DNA of 64,000 nucleotides, from the NCBI GenBank assembly GCA_036924085.1, contig JAVGWX010000002.1, positions 51,454,605 to 51,518,604 on the forward strand. Direction: 5' to 3'. Within the stretch, counting starts at the first letter, position 1, and each line of letters opens with the position of its first letter. Below are positions 41,925 to 51,065 of this stretch, in pieces. The position numbers and the translations under genes are program-made. The notes under the pieces were generated by a model. The model ran no database searches. It had not been told where the DNA came from and saw nothing but the letters and a program-made list of their open reading frames with translations. The DNA comes from Ariolimax columbianus. Lineage: Eukaryota > Mollusca > Gastropoda > Stylommatophora > Arionidae.

Positions 41925-42130
41925 TTTTTCCATTGCTGGGGTAGTCGAGGGGTTTTGAAGGCTGAGGACTACAGGCCGCTTCACCGCTGCTGTCACCACG
42001 TCGTGTGCTGGCTATGTTTGTTTATTTCACCCCCAACAGGAAAACAACATATGCCATACCGGGGATTCGAACCGCTGCCCTTCCTGTCGGCAGGCAGACC
42101 TCGAAACCATTCAGCTACGCGCTGCTCCTC
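41925..42130 (-). mobile_element. SINE E with tRNA-like head
   Basis: Minus strand: an 80-base tRNA-like head with an A box (GCGTAGCTGAATGGTTTCGA) and a perfect B box (GGTTCGAATCC), then CATATGTTGTTTTCCTGTTG, CATAGCCAGCACACGACGTG, AGCGGCCTGTAGTCCTCAGC and CTTCAAAACCCC. The head resembles a tRNA with a long variable arm, but it is continuous with the repeat body shared with 38605, so it is a SINE and not a tRNA gene. Confidence 0.75.
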
Positions 42131-42900
42131 ACTTATAACCTAACGCAAAAGTGTTCAAGAGAATGAATTCATTAATGCGACGTACAATAACCCAACAGCA
42201 CACGATAATATGACAGTATATAACGATAAGACAGCACACGGAAGTATGGGGTGTCATAGTAGTAATTGTCTAGAGCTCTGTGATAAACGTGAAAAGTATT
42301 TGATGTTTCTAAGTCGAACTAATACTCACAGCGACAGGTTTTCGACAAACTCTTTAATCGCCAAACCCCCGCCAGCTATTCATGAAGATGTCAAAGTAAT
42401 TAAGCTTTTAATCGCTGATTACATTTTGGATGCCGGCGTTGACAAATTAATTGTGTTCTATCAAACTAATGGTGTTCTATCAAATTAATGGTGTTCTATC
42501 AAACTAATGGTGTTCTACCAAATTAATCGTGTTCTATCCTTGTGCAAAGATCACTTTATATTTCCTGTATCGATCTCACATAAGTTTATATTTACTATTT
42601 ATAGAGACTAACGAAGGCGCACATTATGAAGTGACTATAATTTTTAGTTATCAACTGTAACTGCCTTTCCTCCCCCTCCCCCCCTCCTGATATAGTATTT
42701 AAATATAGATATACAGGTTTGCTCAATGTGTTGAGGCTACTCCTCCAAAATTACATGGTCTACAATAAGAATGCGCTTTGTTGATGGAGAGAAAAATTGT
42801 CTGCATAAATGTGGGAGTTTGCATATCTCCACATAGCTTAACAACTGGAGTTGTATACTGAATTTCGGAAGCAAAGCCTATCACCTAAAACAAACCACAT
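42131..42900. other. No gene; 20-bp minisatellite of 4 copies
   Basis: GGTGTTCTATCAAACTAAT repeats at 42455-42537. The remaining sequence is AT-rich with no recognised feature. Confidence 0.5.
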
Positions 42901-42904
42901 TCCA

Positions 42905-43065
42905 CGCATACCTCCTGTCTGCAATGTCATACCTCCTGTCTGCAATGTCATACCTCCTGTCTGCAATGTCATACCTCCTGTCTGCAATGTCACACCTCCT
43001 GTCTGCGATGTCAAAGGTCATGTCTGCGATGTCAAAGGTCATGTCTGCGATGTCACAAGGCAAGA
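42905..43065 (+). repeat. 21-bp minisatellite, about 8 copies
   Basis: ACCTCCTGTCTGCAATGTCAT repeated, changing at the right to AAGGTCATGTCTGCGATGTC units. The seven-codon unit keeps frames open on both strands. Confidence 0.95.
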
Positions 43066-43204
43066 GCAATAGAACAAAATAAGAGAGAATACGTATCTTT
43101 CTTTAGCCAAAGTAGGTTGTGCAACTCTCATGGACAGAGAGCCGTTTTTATTATAATAGGACGTACATGCGTGTCAAAGACTGTGTATGGTTAGTTTCTT
43201 CCGT

Positions 43205-43520
43205 TTGTCTGTTGTGATTGCTGTACATACAAACCACATGGCGATCACTACGACTGGCCCAGTATATGAAACTACGTTCTTAAGTGGTGATTTCTGTTGT
43301 GATTGCTGTACATACAAACCACATGGCGATCACTACGACTGGCCCAGTATATGAAACTACGTTCTTAAGTGGTGATTTCTGTTGTGATTGCTGTACATAC
43401 AAACCACATGGCGATCACTACGACTGGCCCAGTATATGAAACTACGTTCTTAAGTGGTGATTTCTGTTGTGATTTCTGTTGTGATTGCTGTTGTGATTGC
43501 TGTTGTGATTGCTGTTGTGA
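43205..43520 (+). repeat. 85-bp tandem triplication plus 12-bp microsatellite
   Basis: Three near-identical 85-bp units containing GCTGTACATACAAACCACAT, GGCGATCACTACGACTGGCC and ACTACGTTCTTAAGTGGTGA, then about five copies of TGTTGTGATTGC-type 12-mers derived from the end of the unit. Confidence 0.95.
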
Positions 43521-45277
43521 TTATTTGTACATGATGATGTTATCTTCCTTGTGTAATTGGAGAACGAAAGGAAAGTAAACAGCAATACCACTATAACTTG
43601 CTGTAAGAGGTAGCCGATGAGGAGTTTGCATGTAGCTGCCTACCCAATCATGTAGAGAACGAAGTATAATCAAAGTAAGGCTGAACATACTTATCAAGAC
43701 CCCGACCCATATCACCGTGTGATCTCCTAGAAACAAGTTGTGTATGAACGGTCTAGTAAATCGGCACATAGTGGTGCACAACAGCTAGGAGGGCCACGGT
43801 CTACATTATCAAGTACGACTTATGATGCAAGAAGGGCCACTGTAACCTGTCACCAAAGGAAACGTCTGCAAGAATCAACTCAGCACCAGAAGCGTTTAAC
43901 AAATCCATTATGTAGAAAACAGAAGTCACACAAACCAACAACAAAAAACATGCGAAGCAGCAGATAACTACGCGGTCTAGTAGAAGAGAAGACACTATTG
44001 AGTAAGTAATGGCGATGTTACTATCCTCATCCACAACCCTCTTTACTTACCTTCTACGACTTGCTTGGTCAGAGGCACTATTTTGTCCCCGGGCATCACT
44101 CGGGTAGTGTGACAGGAATTTGATAACGAACACTCCTTGGTAGGGGAACTATACCGCCACAGAATCGACCGCGCGGTCACGTGCAAGCACAGCAAACAAT
44201 GTCGCGCCTAAATGTGGTGTGTGGTGACGGTACAATAACAAAGAATACTAGCAGCGATAACCATCCCAAAGACAAGGAAAACAATTCTTGTTCTACCTCG
44301 CACGCTCCCAGATAAACCACATCCATTTCTGTTACAAACTATTACTTTAGTCACTGAATTCTCTTGTCACCTTATTCTAAAGTGAATCCCCTAAACTGAG
44401 AGAAAACGGCAAATCTATGTCGCTTTTAGCATTCTTTGTTTACAGTTTATTAGCCTGGGAGTTTCCCGTTTTTCTCAACACTGTAACACGATGGTCGCGA
44501 GTGTGTCGACCTCGTCTACTCGGTGATGGAACACTCAGCTTGAGGATCTGGGCATTCTACCCGAATTACGGAGACCAAAAAAGAAGGCAAAGAAAAGAAC
44601 GACTAGAACCAGTCAGACATATTGTAAGAGCTGACTAAGAAGAGTTGTGAGTACTTGCGTCTTAATTCACCCCAAACAAAAAAGAAATCTATTTTAGCAT
44701 CGAATTTGATGAAGTAACGTCACATAATTATCCACTTTTTAGCTATTGGGGGTGTCAAACATTCTGCGAGAATAGATAAGAATGTCTGGAATCTGTCAAC
44801 ATTGGTCTATGATAAGGAGAGTAGGATCCGGCTTCTACAGCAGCATGGCATTATCCATGATTTCAGACGATGTGATAACAAACCAGTTATCTAAATCTAA
44901 CCACAACCAAAACCAAAACCCTTCTACACTTCTTTCTTTGTCTAAGTCTTTTCTTATTTATTTAAAATAAAATGATATCGTCCTGTCCCGTTACGTATGA
45001 TGGGAACCCAGGGGACATTGCTAGGGGTGAATTAAGACGCAAGTACAGGGTTGTGCATGGGGCTGCAAGCTCATCCTACAAAAGAAACTATAAGACATGT
45101 GGTCTATGTTAAAGAAAAACACTACGTATGTTGATACAGTGTTAAACTATGCATAAAAAAATATAAACCGGTGAAATGTCGATTTTATAACTGTGAAATT
45201 AATACTTATTTATGTAAATATGACACTTTTCTATAGAATAACAAAACAATCTTCACTTAGATTAGGCATAGGATAGT
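43521..45277. other. No recognised gene (1.7 kb)
   Basis: Several 60-85-codon frames on both strands (for example 43521-43781 minus and 44417-44638 plus) show no domain, start context or splice partners. No SINE or array landmark was seen. This is the longest apparently unique stretch in the window. Confidence 0.4.
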
Positions 45278-45403
45278 ACTCTTACTTGTGTTAAATAATG
45301 CATTCAGAGAGTAACACGTACTCTTACATGTGTTAAATAATGCATTCAGAGAGTAACAAGTACTCTTACATGTGTTAAATAATGCATTCAGAGAGTAACG
45401 TCC
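45278..45403 (+). repeat. 42-bp tandem triplication
   Basis: ACTCTTACATGTGTTAAATA then ATGCATTCAGAGAGTAACAC, 42 bases apart, three copies. Confidence 0.95.
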
Positions 45404-45469
45404 ATTGAACTAATCATTATATACATACAGAGCTTGACAAAAGCGGTCGTCTACTCGTTTGTGACGAGT

Positions 45470-45605
45470 TGGTTGGTTGGTTGCTAATGCCCACAATGGG
45501 TTGGTAACCCTTTTGTGCGCCCTGAAAAGGATCGAAATTGTGGCAGAATGTAGTAGCTTTCCTCACATCCCGAGCGTGCTGATGAAGTGGACCGGGTAAA
45601 ATATT
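45470..45605 (-). mobile_element. Repeat F, 3' fragment
   Basis: Minus strand GGTCCACTTCATCAGCACGC then TCGGGATGTGAGGAAAGCTA and CTTTTCAGGGCGCACAAAAG match the 3' third of repeat F. Confidence 0.6.
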
Positions 45606-46029
45606 TTGATTGATGAGTAAATAAAATCCGTTTTTAATCGTTAATTACGTTTCTAATCGTAACTACATAACGACTCTCGCACGATTATTCATGATATTAC
45701 GGTTCGAATAGACTGTAAATAAGCTGGTTTATGTTGGTGGATCTAAATGGGCCTCCATTGCCACAATTTAAACTTACTAAAGACATCGATAAATGGTACT
45801 TCAGTGCTAAACCTACCAAGCATGTTAAGGACATACACACCATGCCTCTAACAGTAGCAAATTTTTTGTCTTCAGAAGAAATTCACTAATTCTGTGAAAG
45901 TAATACAACATAATTTTGGTTTGGTACGCATTGTTATTTAAAACTGAAGGTGAATGACTAGACCGACCATGATGACTGGTGACATTTTTTGACTGACTGG
46001 TAAGCCACCCTATAATTTGTCAAGCCCTG

Positions 46030-46067
<38 letters not shown>

Positions 46068-46167
46068 ACAACAGCAGTCAGGCGTGTGTAACACCTCACT
46101 GTAAGTCCGGGGATGCGTGTATAGTACAATTATAGCACGGAAACCCTTTTCATGTATGTAGTATTTC
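45606..46167. other. No gene; (TA)n microsatellite
   Basis: A TA dinucleotide run of about 14 units lies at 46035-46063. The rest is AT-rich without landmarks. Confidence 0.5.
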
Positions 46168-46179
46168 AGGTCAAGGTTG
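46168..46179. repeat. Target-site duplication, 3' side of full-length LINE-I
   Basis: AGGTCAAGGTTG, identical to 51054-51065. The LINE-I tail (GCAGAAGAAGAAGAA on the minus strand) begins at the next base. Confidence 0.9.
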
Positions 46180-46202
46180 TTCTTCTTCTTCTGCGTACGC
46201 AG

Positions 46203-48065
46203 TCAGACAGTAACCATTATTTTTTCGAAAAAAGCGGCGGTCATCCTGAGGCTCTCGCCACTGCCATAGAGCTTGTCTTGCAGTTCCACTGGTAATGGCC
46301 ACATCTGCTCTCTCTGATCCTCGTATGTCGGGCAGTTCTGCAGCAGATGTTCAGCCGTCATTTTACCAGTACCGCACGGGCATTCGTCGGTACACCCTAT
46401 CTTCAATTTGTTGAATAGGTGGTACCTCAGTCTGTTGTGGCCAGTGCGAAGTCTGAAGACAACGACCTGCTCTCTTCGGTTCAACTGGTAATAGGCATCG
46501 TTTTTGGTGTAACCAGTATGTTCGGTTTCCCATTTGGTCATGTATCTGGCTTTGATAAGCCGTTTTGACTCTTCGTACGTCATACTGGTATCTGTTTGTG
46601 GTAGTCTTGCACCTTCTTTTGCCAGTCTGTCTGCCTCCTCGTTGCCTTGGATGTTGCAGTGTGACGGAACCCACTGTACCACTACCCTTTTTGGTGCGGA
46701 CTGCTGGCACAGTTTGCAGAGTGCTGCTCTTAATTCATTAAGCTCAGTGTTTTTCTGGCTTTTTAGCGCTGTGACTACGGCGAGAGCATCTGTAAGCAGG
46801 ACTTTATGGCTCTCTTTTTCACTGTGTGTCACCATTTCTTCCACTGCCGCCCTCAGTGCCTCTGCCTCCGCTCTGAAATTGCTTGTGTACTTACCAGTAG
46901 CGAATGACAGTGTTATTTTTCTGCCATTTGGTAGGTTCAGGAGTGCTCCTGCCCCTCCGTTCTGTGTAGTGTTTGTTACAGAACCGTCGGTGTATGCATG
47001 GGTCCAGTCCATGCTTGGGTAGCTTTTCGTTATAAAGCTTAGGGTAGTAACTCTCCTTTCTTTTTCAGTCTGGCAGTTTTTGTTTGCAATACCTGGTATA
47101 TTTTCTACCACCTCTGGAAATATATCCTGCCTCCAGGTAGGTTTTCGTACAGTAGTGATGGGTTTTGGTGTTGTTAGTGCGTTTATGGGATCTTCGTGCA
47201 TTTTTGCTTTGGCTATTTCTGCAAAGTTTCTCCGCTTTAGTTTCCCATTTCCCAAATTGTTTAGTATCTGGTGCATTGGGTGGTCGGTCAGTCTTCGGAG
47301 TTTCTCTGACTGCAGCTGGGCTCTGCAGTCTCTTCTATCGGTCATGGATTGCAGTTTTGTAATCTTTTCAAGTTCTACAATTGGCGTTGACTTCATGCCA
47401 CCTGTTATAATTCTCATGGCTTGGTTTTGAAGTTTGTTAACTTTATCGAAGTTCGCCTTCGCTGCTGTTGTCCATGCCGCAATGCCATACTCGAGAACTG
47501 GTCTCACTCTTCCAGTATACAGTTTCTTTAGTATGCCTTCGTCTGCTCCCCAGCTTGTGCCAGCAAGTTTCCTCATGATTGCCATTCTTTCTCTGGCTTT
47601 CATTCGGTTTCTCTCAATCTGACTTTTCCATGTCATGCGCCGATCAAATGTGACTCCCAGATAGGTTATGTTGTCGTTTGGCTGCAGGAATTTGCCATTT
47701 AGACTTAATTTGGTACTTTGGGGTTTTAATGAAAGCGAGAATATTGTGCATGTGGTTTTCTCCTCGTTTATTTTGACCAGCCATGAGTTCGCCCACTCTT
47801 CCAGCGATGTTAGGGCCGTCTGCATCCGATTTCTTGCTATGGTGAGATTCTTTTCAGAGGTCCACATAGCCAGATCGTCTGCAAACATTGAGCTATGGAC
47901 TCTTCTTGGTATATTCTCTGTAATATCGTTTATATATATACCAGGAAGAGTGTGGGTGACAGTACTCCCCCTTGGGGTACTCCCTGCTCGAGTGTTACCT
48001 TTTTGCTCATCTGCCCTTGTACTTGGACTCTGGCCGTTCTTTGTTTGAGGTAGTGGTTGATCCAC
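46203..48065 (-). CDS. LINE-I RT palm/thumb, RNase H and Cys/His tail (ORF 3' part)
   Basis: 620 codons, of which about the first 43 are an out-of-frame reading of the upstream region; true homology starts at YINDITENIPRR. The RT catalytic box is FADDLAMW (61-68). Then come TYLGVTFDRRMTW (134-146), RPVLEYGIAAW (188-198) and ITGGMKSTPIVELE (220-233). RNase H spans about 355-490 with YTDGS (D360), FRAEAEAL (E400), LLTDALAV (D426) and GNEEADRLAKE (D479), so all four acidic catalytic residues are present. The C-terminus holds C562-x-C564-x8-H573-x4-C578, a zinc-binding-like motif typical of this group. The break from the first ORF is a single dinucleotide indel, so this copy is nearly intact or the indel is an assembly error. 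Confidence 0.9.
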   Translation of the reverse strand: MDQPLPQTKNGQSPSTRADEQKGNTRAGSTPRGSTVTHTLPGIYINDITENIPRRVHSSMFADDLAMWTSEKNLTIARNRMQTALTSLEEWANSWLVKINEEKTTCTIFSLSLKPQSTKLSLNGKFLQPNDNITYLGVTFDRRMTWKSQIERNRMKARERMAIMRKLAGTSWGADEGILKKLYTGRVRPVLEYGIAAWTTAAKANFDKVNKLQNQAMRIITGGMKSTPIVELEKITKLQSMTDRRDCRAQLQSEKLRRLTDHPMHQILNNLGNGKLKRRNFAEIAKAKMHEDPINALTTPKPITTVRKPTWRQDIFPEVVENIPGIANKNCQTEKERRVTTLSFITKSYPSMDWTHAYTDGSVTNTTQNGGAGALLNLPNGRKITLSFATGKYTSNFRAEAEALRAAVEEMVTHSEKESHKVLLTDALAVVTALKSQKNTELNELRAALCKLCQQSAPKRVVVQWVPSHCNIQGNEEADRLAKEGARLPQTDTSMTYEESKRLIKARYMTKWETEHTGYTKNDAYYQLNRREQVVVFRLRTGHNRLRYHLFNKLKIGCTDECPCGTGKMTAEHLLQNCPTYEDQREQMWPLPVELQDKLYGSGESLRMTAAFFEKIMVTV

Positions 48066-50113
48066 TTGTACATCTTCCCACAGACATCACTTCTTCTTAG
48101 CTTGACTCTAAGTCCATCTTTCCAGACTTTGTCAAATGCCTTTTCCAGATCCACCCAAACAGCTACTGTGTGTTTCTGTGCCTGGTAGGCATCTTCTATC
48201 TCCTGGGCTATGAGGATGACCTGGTCCTCAGTGGATCTGTGCTGTCTAAAGCCGGCTTGCTGTGGAATTAGTATTCGTTTTTCTTCCAGATGCCACATCA
48301 GTCTGGTGTTTATCATCCGTTCCATCAGCTTGCCGACACAGCTCAGTAGGCTTATGGGCCTGTATCCATTTGGATCTGTTTTGTCCTTTCCTGTTTTTGG
48401 TACTGGTACCAGTATTGCGTCTTTCCATGCCTGTGGTACAATTCCCCTTTTGCAGCTTTGGTTCAGGACCGATAGCAGTTTCTTCTTCGCTGTTTGGCCC
48501 AGCCCCATCAGCATTTCGTTTGTTATCCCGTCTTTTCCGGGAGATTTCCTTTTCTTTAGTGTTCTCATAGCCTCTTCCATTTCGCGCATTGTTAGTTTGG
48601 CCATCATGTGCTTTTCAGGTGCCGTATTCATGTTTTCGTGTCCCTTTAGCTCTTCGCTAATGTCTATATGCTTATCTGCAGGGACCTCGATGTGGTTTGC
48701 TCTGGCATAGTGATCGACAAAGGCGTTTGCGGCTTTCTTACCTGTGATCAAGTTCTCGCCCTGCTTGATAGTAATTTGTTTATTTGACGGGGTTTCGTCG
48801 TTCATGGCTCTGACTAGCTTCCATAGCTTGTTTCCATCTTTGTCCAGGTTTAGACTTTCCGTTTTGTTTTTCCAGCTTTCTCTTGCTGTTTGCTTGAGAG
48901 TGTGTTTGTACTTCGCCGCGGCGGCTTTGAGGGCGATGTTTGCCTCCATGGATTTTTTTCGCTCTGCCATGTTCCTAGCATTTGTTACTGCATCTTCCAC
49001 TTTCTGCAACTCATCATTCCAGTAGGGCTTATAGTTTTTCCTAGCTCCTCTTGGGATGGTTTCAGTGGCGGCTTGCATTATTGCCTTGCTTAGGCTCTCT
49101 ACCATGGGCTTCATTTTTGTGTTTCGTGTGTTGATGGTTTCACACAGCCCATCTGTCAGGATTGCAAATCTGTCCCAGTCGGCTCGTTTGTAATTCCAAC
49201 GTGGGAGCGGTTTTGTTTCCTGTGGGCCTACTTCCATGTCAATGGTTAGCCTGATCGGCCTGTGGTCGCTACCTGCCAGTTGGTTTAGCACCTGGCGGTC
49301 TATTTTATGGTGTATGTCCTGTGTGGAGAAGGCCAAATCTGGAGTCGAGGTGGTATGCCATGTTCTTGAATAGAAGCTAGGGCTATCCTCCGGCCTATTG
49401 ATTAGGGAGAGATTTGCATCTATCTCCCAATCTTCCACTTCGTCACCTCTGCTGTCTGTGTCAGAGTATCCCCATCTCTCCGAGTGGCTGTTGAAATCTC
49501 CAACTACTATGCAGTTGGAGTCTCTGACCTCCATACTCGAGAGCGATAGGTCTCTATTTGGTGGTCCGTACAGATTAAAAATGCGGAGCTTCGTCTCTTG
49601 AGCCATTATGTCAACTCCTACAATTTCTGCTTGTCCGGTGTGATTGACGGATACCGCGCTACTCGGTATGCAGTTTCTGGTCAGTATCAGGACCCCTCCT
49701 TTGTGGCCTTCTCTATCTAGACGGAAGGTCTGGTATCCTCTGATTGAGAATTTATGGTTATTGTTGAGGTGCGTGTCCTGGATACATGCCACGTCAATCT
49801 TACCTTCATGCAGGTGGTGTGTTAGGGAAAGTTTTTTGTTAATGACTCCCTCCGCATTCCACTGTAGTATTTTGAGGGTCTTGAGGTTTTGGCCAATAGA
49901 AGTTGCCCCATAGCCATGTGCCTTGACTCCACGACACATGGGTGGGTGACCACCAGTAGTCAAGGGTGGGCCCCTTCGAGGCGTGAGGCCCGGCACTATC
50001 GCTGCCTGGCGGGACTCCGCAGGATGAGCGCCATGCGTTTTTCTAATAGGTTGTACTGCCATCATGCTGCGATTTACGTTGCACTGTTTTGTTAGGCTTG
50101 CGGCCCCGTGCAT
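47930..50113 (-). CDS. LINE-I endonuclease plus RT fingers/palm (ORF 5' part)
   Basis: 727 codons from ATG at 50113. An APE-type endonuclease occupies about residues 79-290: LQWNAEG (83-89), IQDTHL (111-116, D where QE is usual), VGDFNSHSERWG (204-215) and GSDHRP (281-286), with its catalytic Asp/Asn/His pattern largely kept. A linker follows, then reverse transcriptase: KSPGKDGITNEM (523-534), GYRPISLLSCVGK (583-595), QQAGFRQHRSTEDQ (618-631), VDLEKAFDKV (654-663) and EQGVPQGGVLSP (709-720). The frame ends at FLVYI because an extra TA in the run at 47930-47940 makes a TAA. It would nick target DNA and start reverse transcription if joined to the second part. The cysteine in NQSCKRG is a local change from NQSWKRG in other copies. 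Confidence 0.9.
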   Translation of the reverse strand: MHGAASLTKQCNVNRSMMAVQPIRKTHGAHPAESRQAAIVPGLTPRRGPPLTTGGHPPMCRGVKAHGYGATSIGQNLKTLKILQWNAEGVINKKLSLTHHLHEGKIDVACIQDTHLNNNHKFSIRGYQTFRLDREGHKGGVLILTRNCIPSSAVSVNHTGQAEIVGVDIMAQETKLRIFNLYGPPNRDLSLSSMEVRDSNCIVVGDFNSHSERWGYSDTDSRGDEVEDWEIDANLSLINRPEDSPSFYSRTWHTTSTPDLAFSTQDIHHKIDRQVLNQLAGSDHRPIRLTIDMEVGPQETKPLPRWNYKRADWDRFAILTDGLCETINTRNTKMKPMVESLSKAIMQAATETIPRGARKNYKPYWNDELQKVEDAVTNARNMAERKKSMEANIALKAAAAKYKHTLKQTARESWKNKTESLNLDKDGNKLWKLVRAMNDETPSNKQITIKQGENLITGKKAANAFVDHYARANHIEVPADKHIDISEELKGHENMNTAPEKHMMAKLTMREMEEAMRTLKKRKSPGKDGITNEMLMGLGQTAKKKLLSVLNQSCKRGIVPQAWKDAILVPVPKTGKDKTDPNGYRPISLLSCVGKLMERMINTRLMWHLEEKRILIPQQAGFRQHRSTEDQVILIAQEIEDAYQAQKHTVAVWVDLEKAFDKVWKDGLRVKLRRSDVCGKMYKWINHYLKQRTARVQVQGQMSKKVTLEQGVPQGGVLSPTLFLVYI

Positions 50114-50165
50114 CCGATTTCAACAGGCGTTTCTGTAGGGATGCCCTCCTTAGCCTTTGGCTGTC
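50085..50165 (-). other. SINE-like core at the LINE-I leader/ORF junction
   Basis: Minus strand GGCTAAGGAGGGCATCCC, then TGTTGAAATCGGATGCACGG followed by GGCCGC and, 20 bases on, CAGTGCAACG. SINE A has TGCTGAAGTCGGATGCATTG, GGCCGACAGG and CAGTGCAACGCAC in the same order. SINE B has GGCTAAGGAGAAGGGATCGA and TGCTGAAGTCGGATGTGTTG. The LINE-I start codon falls inside this core (GG-ATG-CACGGGGCC). Confidence 0.65.
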
Positions 50166-51053
50166 CCCAGCCTATCTGCAAGGCAGCAGTTGTTTATGAT
50201 CAGAGTTGTCTCTCTTATGGAAGTTGTCTTACCAGACTATCGAGTCTTCACTACTCGTGTCTATAGGGTGCAATGATGATATGTGATATGATATATGAGA
50301 TGGACTGGTTTACCCGGAAGAGAGGCAGTCCAGTGTGTCTGTATCCCAGGATCGTCACGTCCTGCCAGAAACGTAGCATTTGCATGTGAGTGGGATATCT
50401 CTTTTCCCTTTATTTTCTTGGCTTCTATGCAGGGATGGTACGCCTAGCATTCCCCGCCACCTGGGGTGTTGACACAGTGGGGCAGGTGTGCAATGTCCGC
50501 TGGTCTGCATCTCTTCTGCGTCCAGCATGATAGTTATATGGCTGATAACGTACAGAGGTAGATATCGTAGCCGACGTGCATTTAGCCAGAGGACAAGCCT
50601 GGTAATGTCACAGAGATGTTGTTCGCCTGGTGTGCGGACAGCTCTCATGGTCATTGGTTGAGTCTCGACAGTTCTCAGTGAGGTGGCTGCTCTACTGTTT
50701 TCGACACCCCGACCAGGTACTAAGTCTTTAGTTGGTGGTTTCGCACCCCATCGCCGTATAAGGTGAGTATCAAGCAGTTGTCCGCCCGCTTTGTTCGGCG
50801 GACGGCAAGGACCTCTTGCTGCGGCTCTACCGGGTATGGCTGGGGCGCAAGCCCCAGGTCCCGAGCATGTAGGAGCCTCCCATTGCAGTGGTGCTGAGAT
50901 TTTGGGCGGGATTGCGGCTTACAAGGGTTCGGCCGTAATCCCCCACATGGTAGCCTCGCGCCATTGGCTTATCAGCCTGGTACGTGAACCAAAGTGTCTG
51001 CGGCTCCTCTCGATATGAGCTGGTTTTCCGTAGCAACGCCCTGTCATTAGTAG
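50114..51053 (-). promoter_or_regulatory. LINE-I 5' leader
   Basis: About 940 bases between the element start (set by the TSD) and the first ATG of the endonuclease ORF. Elements of this type carry an internal promoter here. I cannot point to specific promoter boxes. Several short frames (for example 50355-50654) have no domain. The 3' end of the leader contains the SINE-like core described separately. Confidence 0.5.
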
Positions 51054-51065
51054 AGGTCAAGGTTG
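51054..51065. repeat. Target-site duplication, 5' side of full-length LINE-I
   Basis: AGGTCAAGGTTG, identical to 46168-46179, followed by LINE-B sequence that was the insertion target. Confidence 0.9.

Larger units (their letters stand above)
46180..51053 (-). mobile_element. LINE-I, apparently full length, with TSD
   Basis: A 4.87-kb non-LTR retrotransposon on the minus strand: about 940 bases of 5' leader (51053-50114), one endonuclease-RT-RNase H reading region (50113-46203) and a very short 3' UTR ending GTACGCAGAAGAAGAAGAA. It is bounded by the 12-bp duplication AGGTCAAGGTTG (46168-46179 and 51054-51065). The RNase H after the RT points to the I-like group. I see no ORF1/gag-like frame in the leader, and no CCHC knuckle. 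The element inserted into the 3' part of an older LINE-B (51066-52560). Near identity to the copy at 54905 implies recent activity. Confidence 0.9.

Noticed and set aside
42046..42128. Functional tRNA gene
   Set aside because: A and B boxes are good, but the sequence continues into the SINE E body found again at 38605, and I could not pair a full acceptor stem.
46534..47430. Plus-strand open frames of 116-166 codons opposite LINE-I (repeated at 55255-56151 and 18173-18583)
   Set aside because: They are antisense shadows of the LINE-I RT/RNase H coding strand and recur identically wherever LINE-I does.
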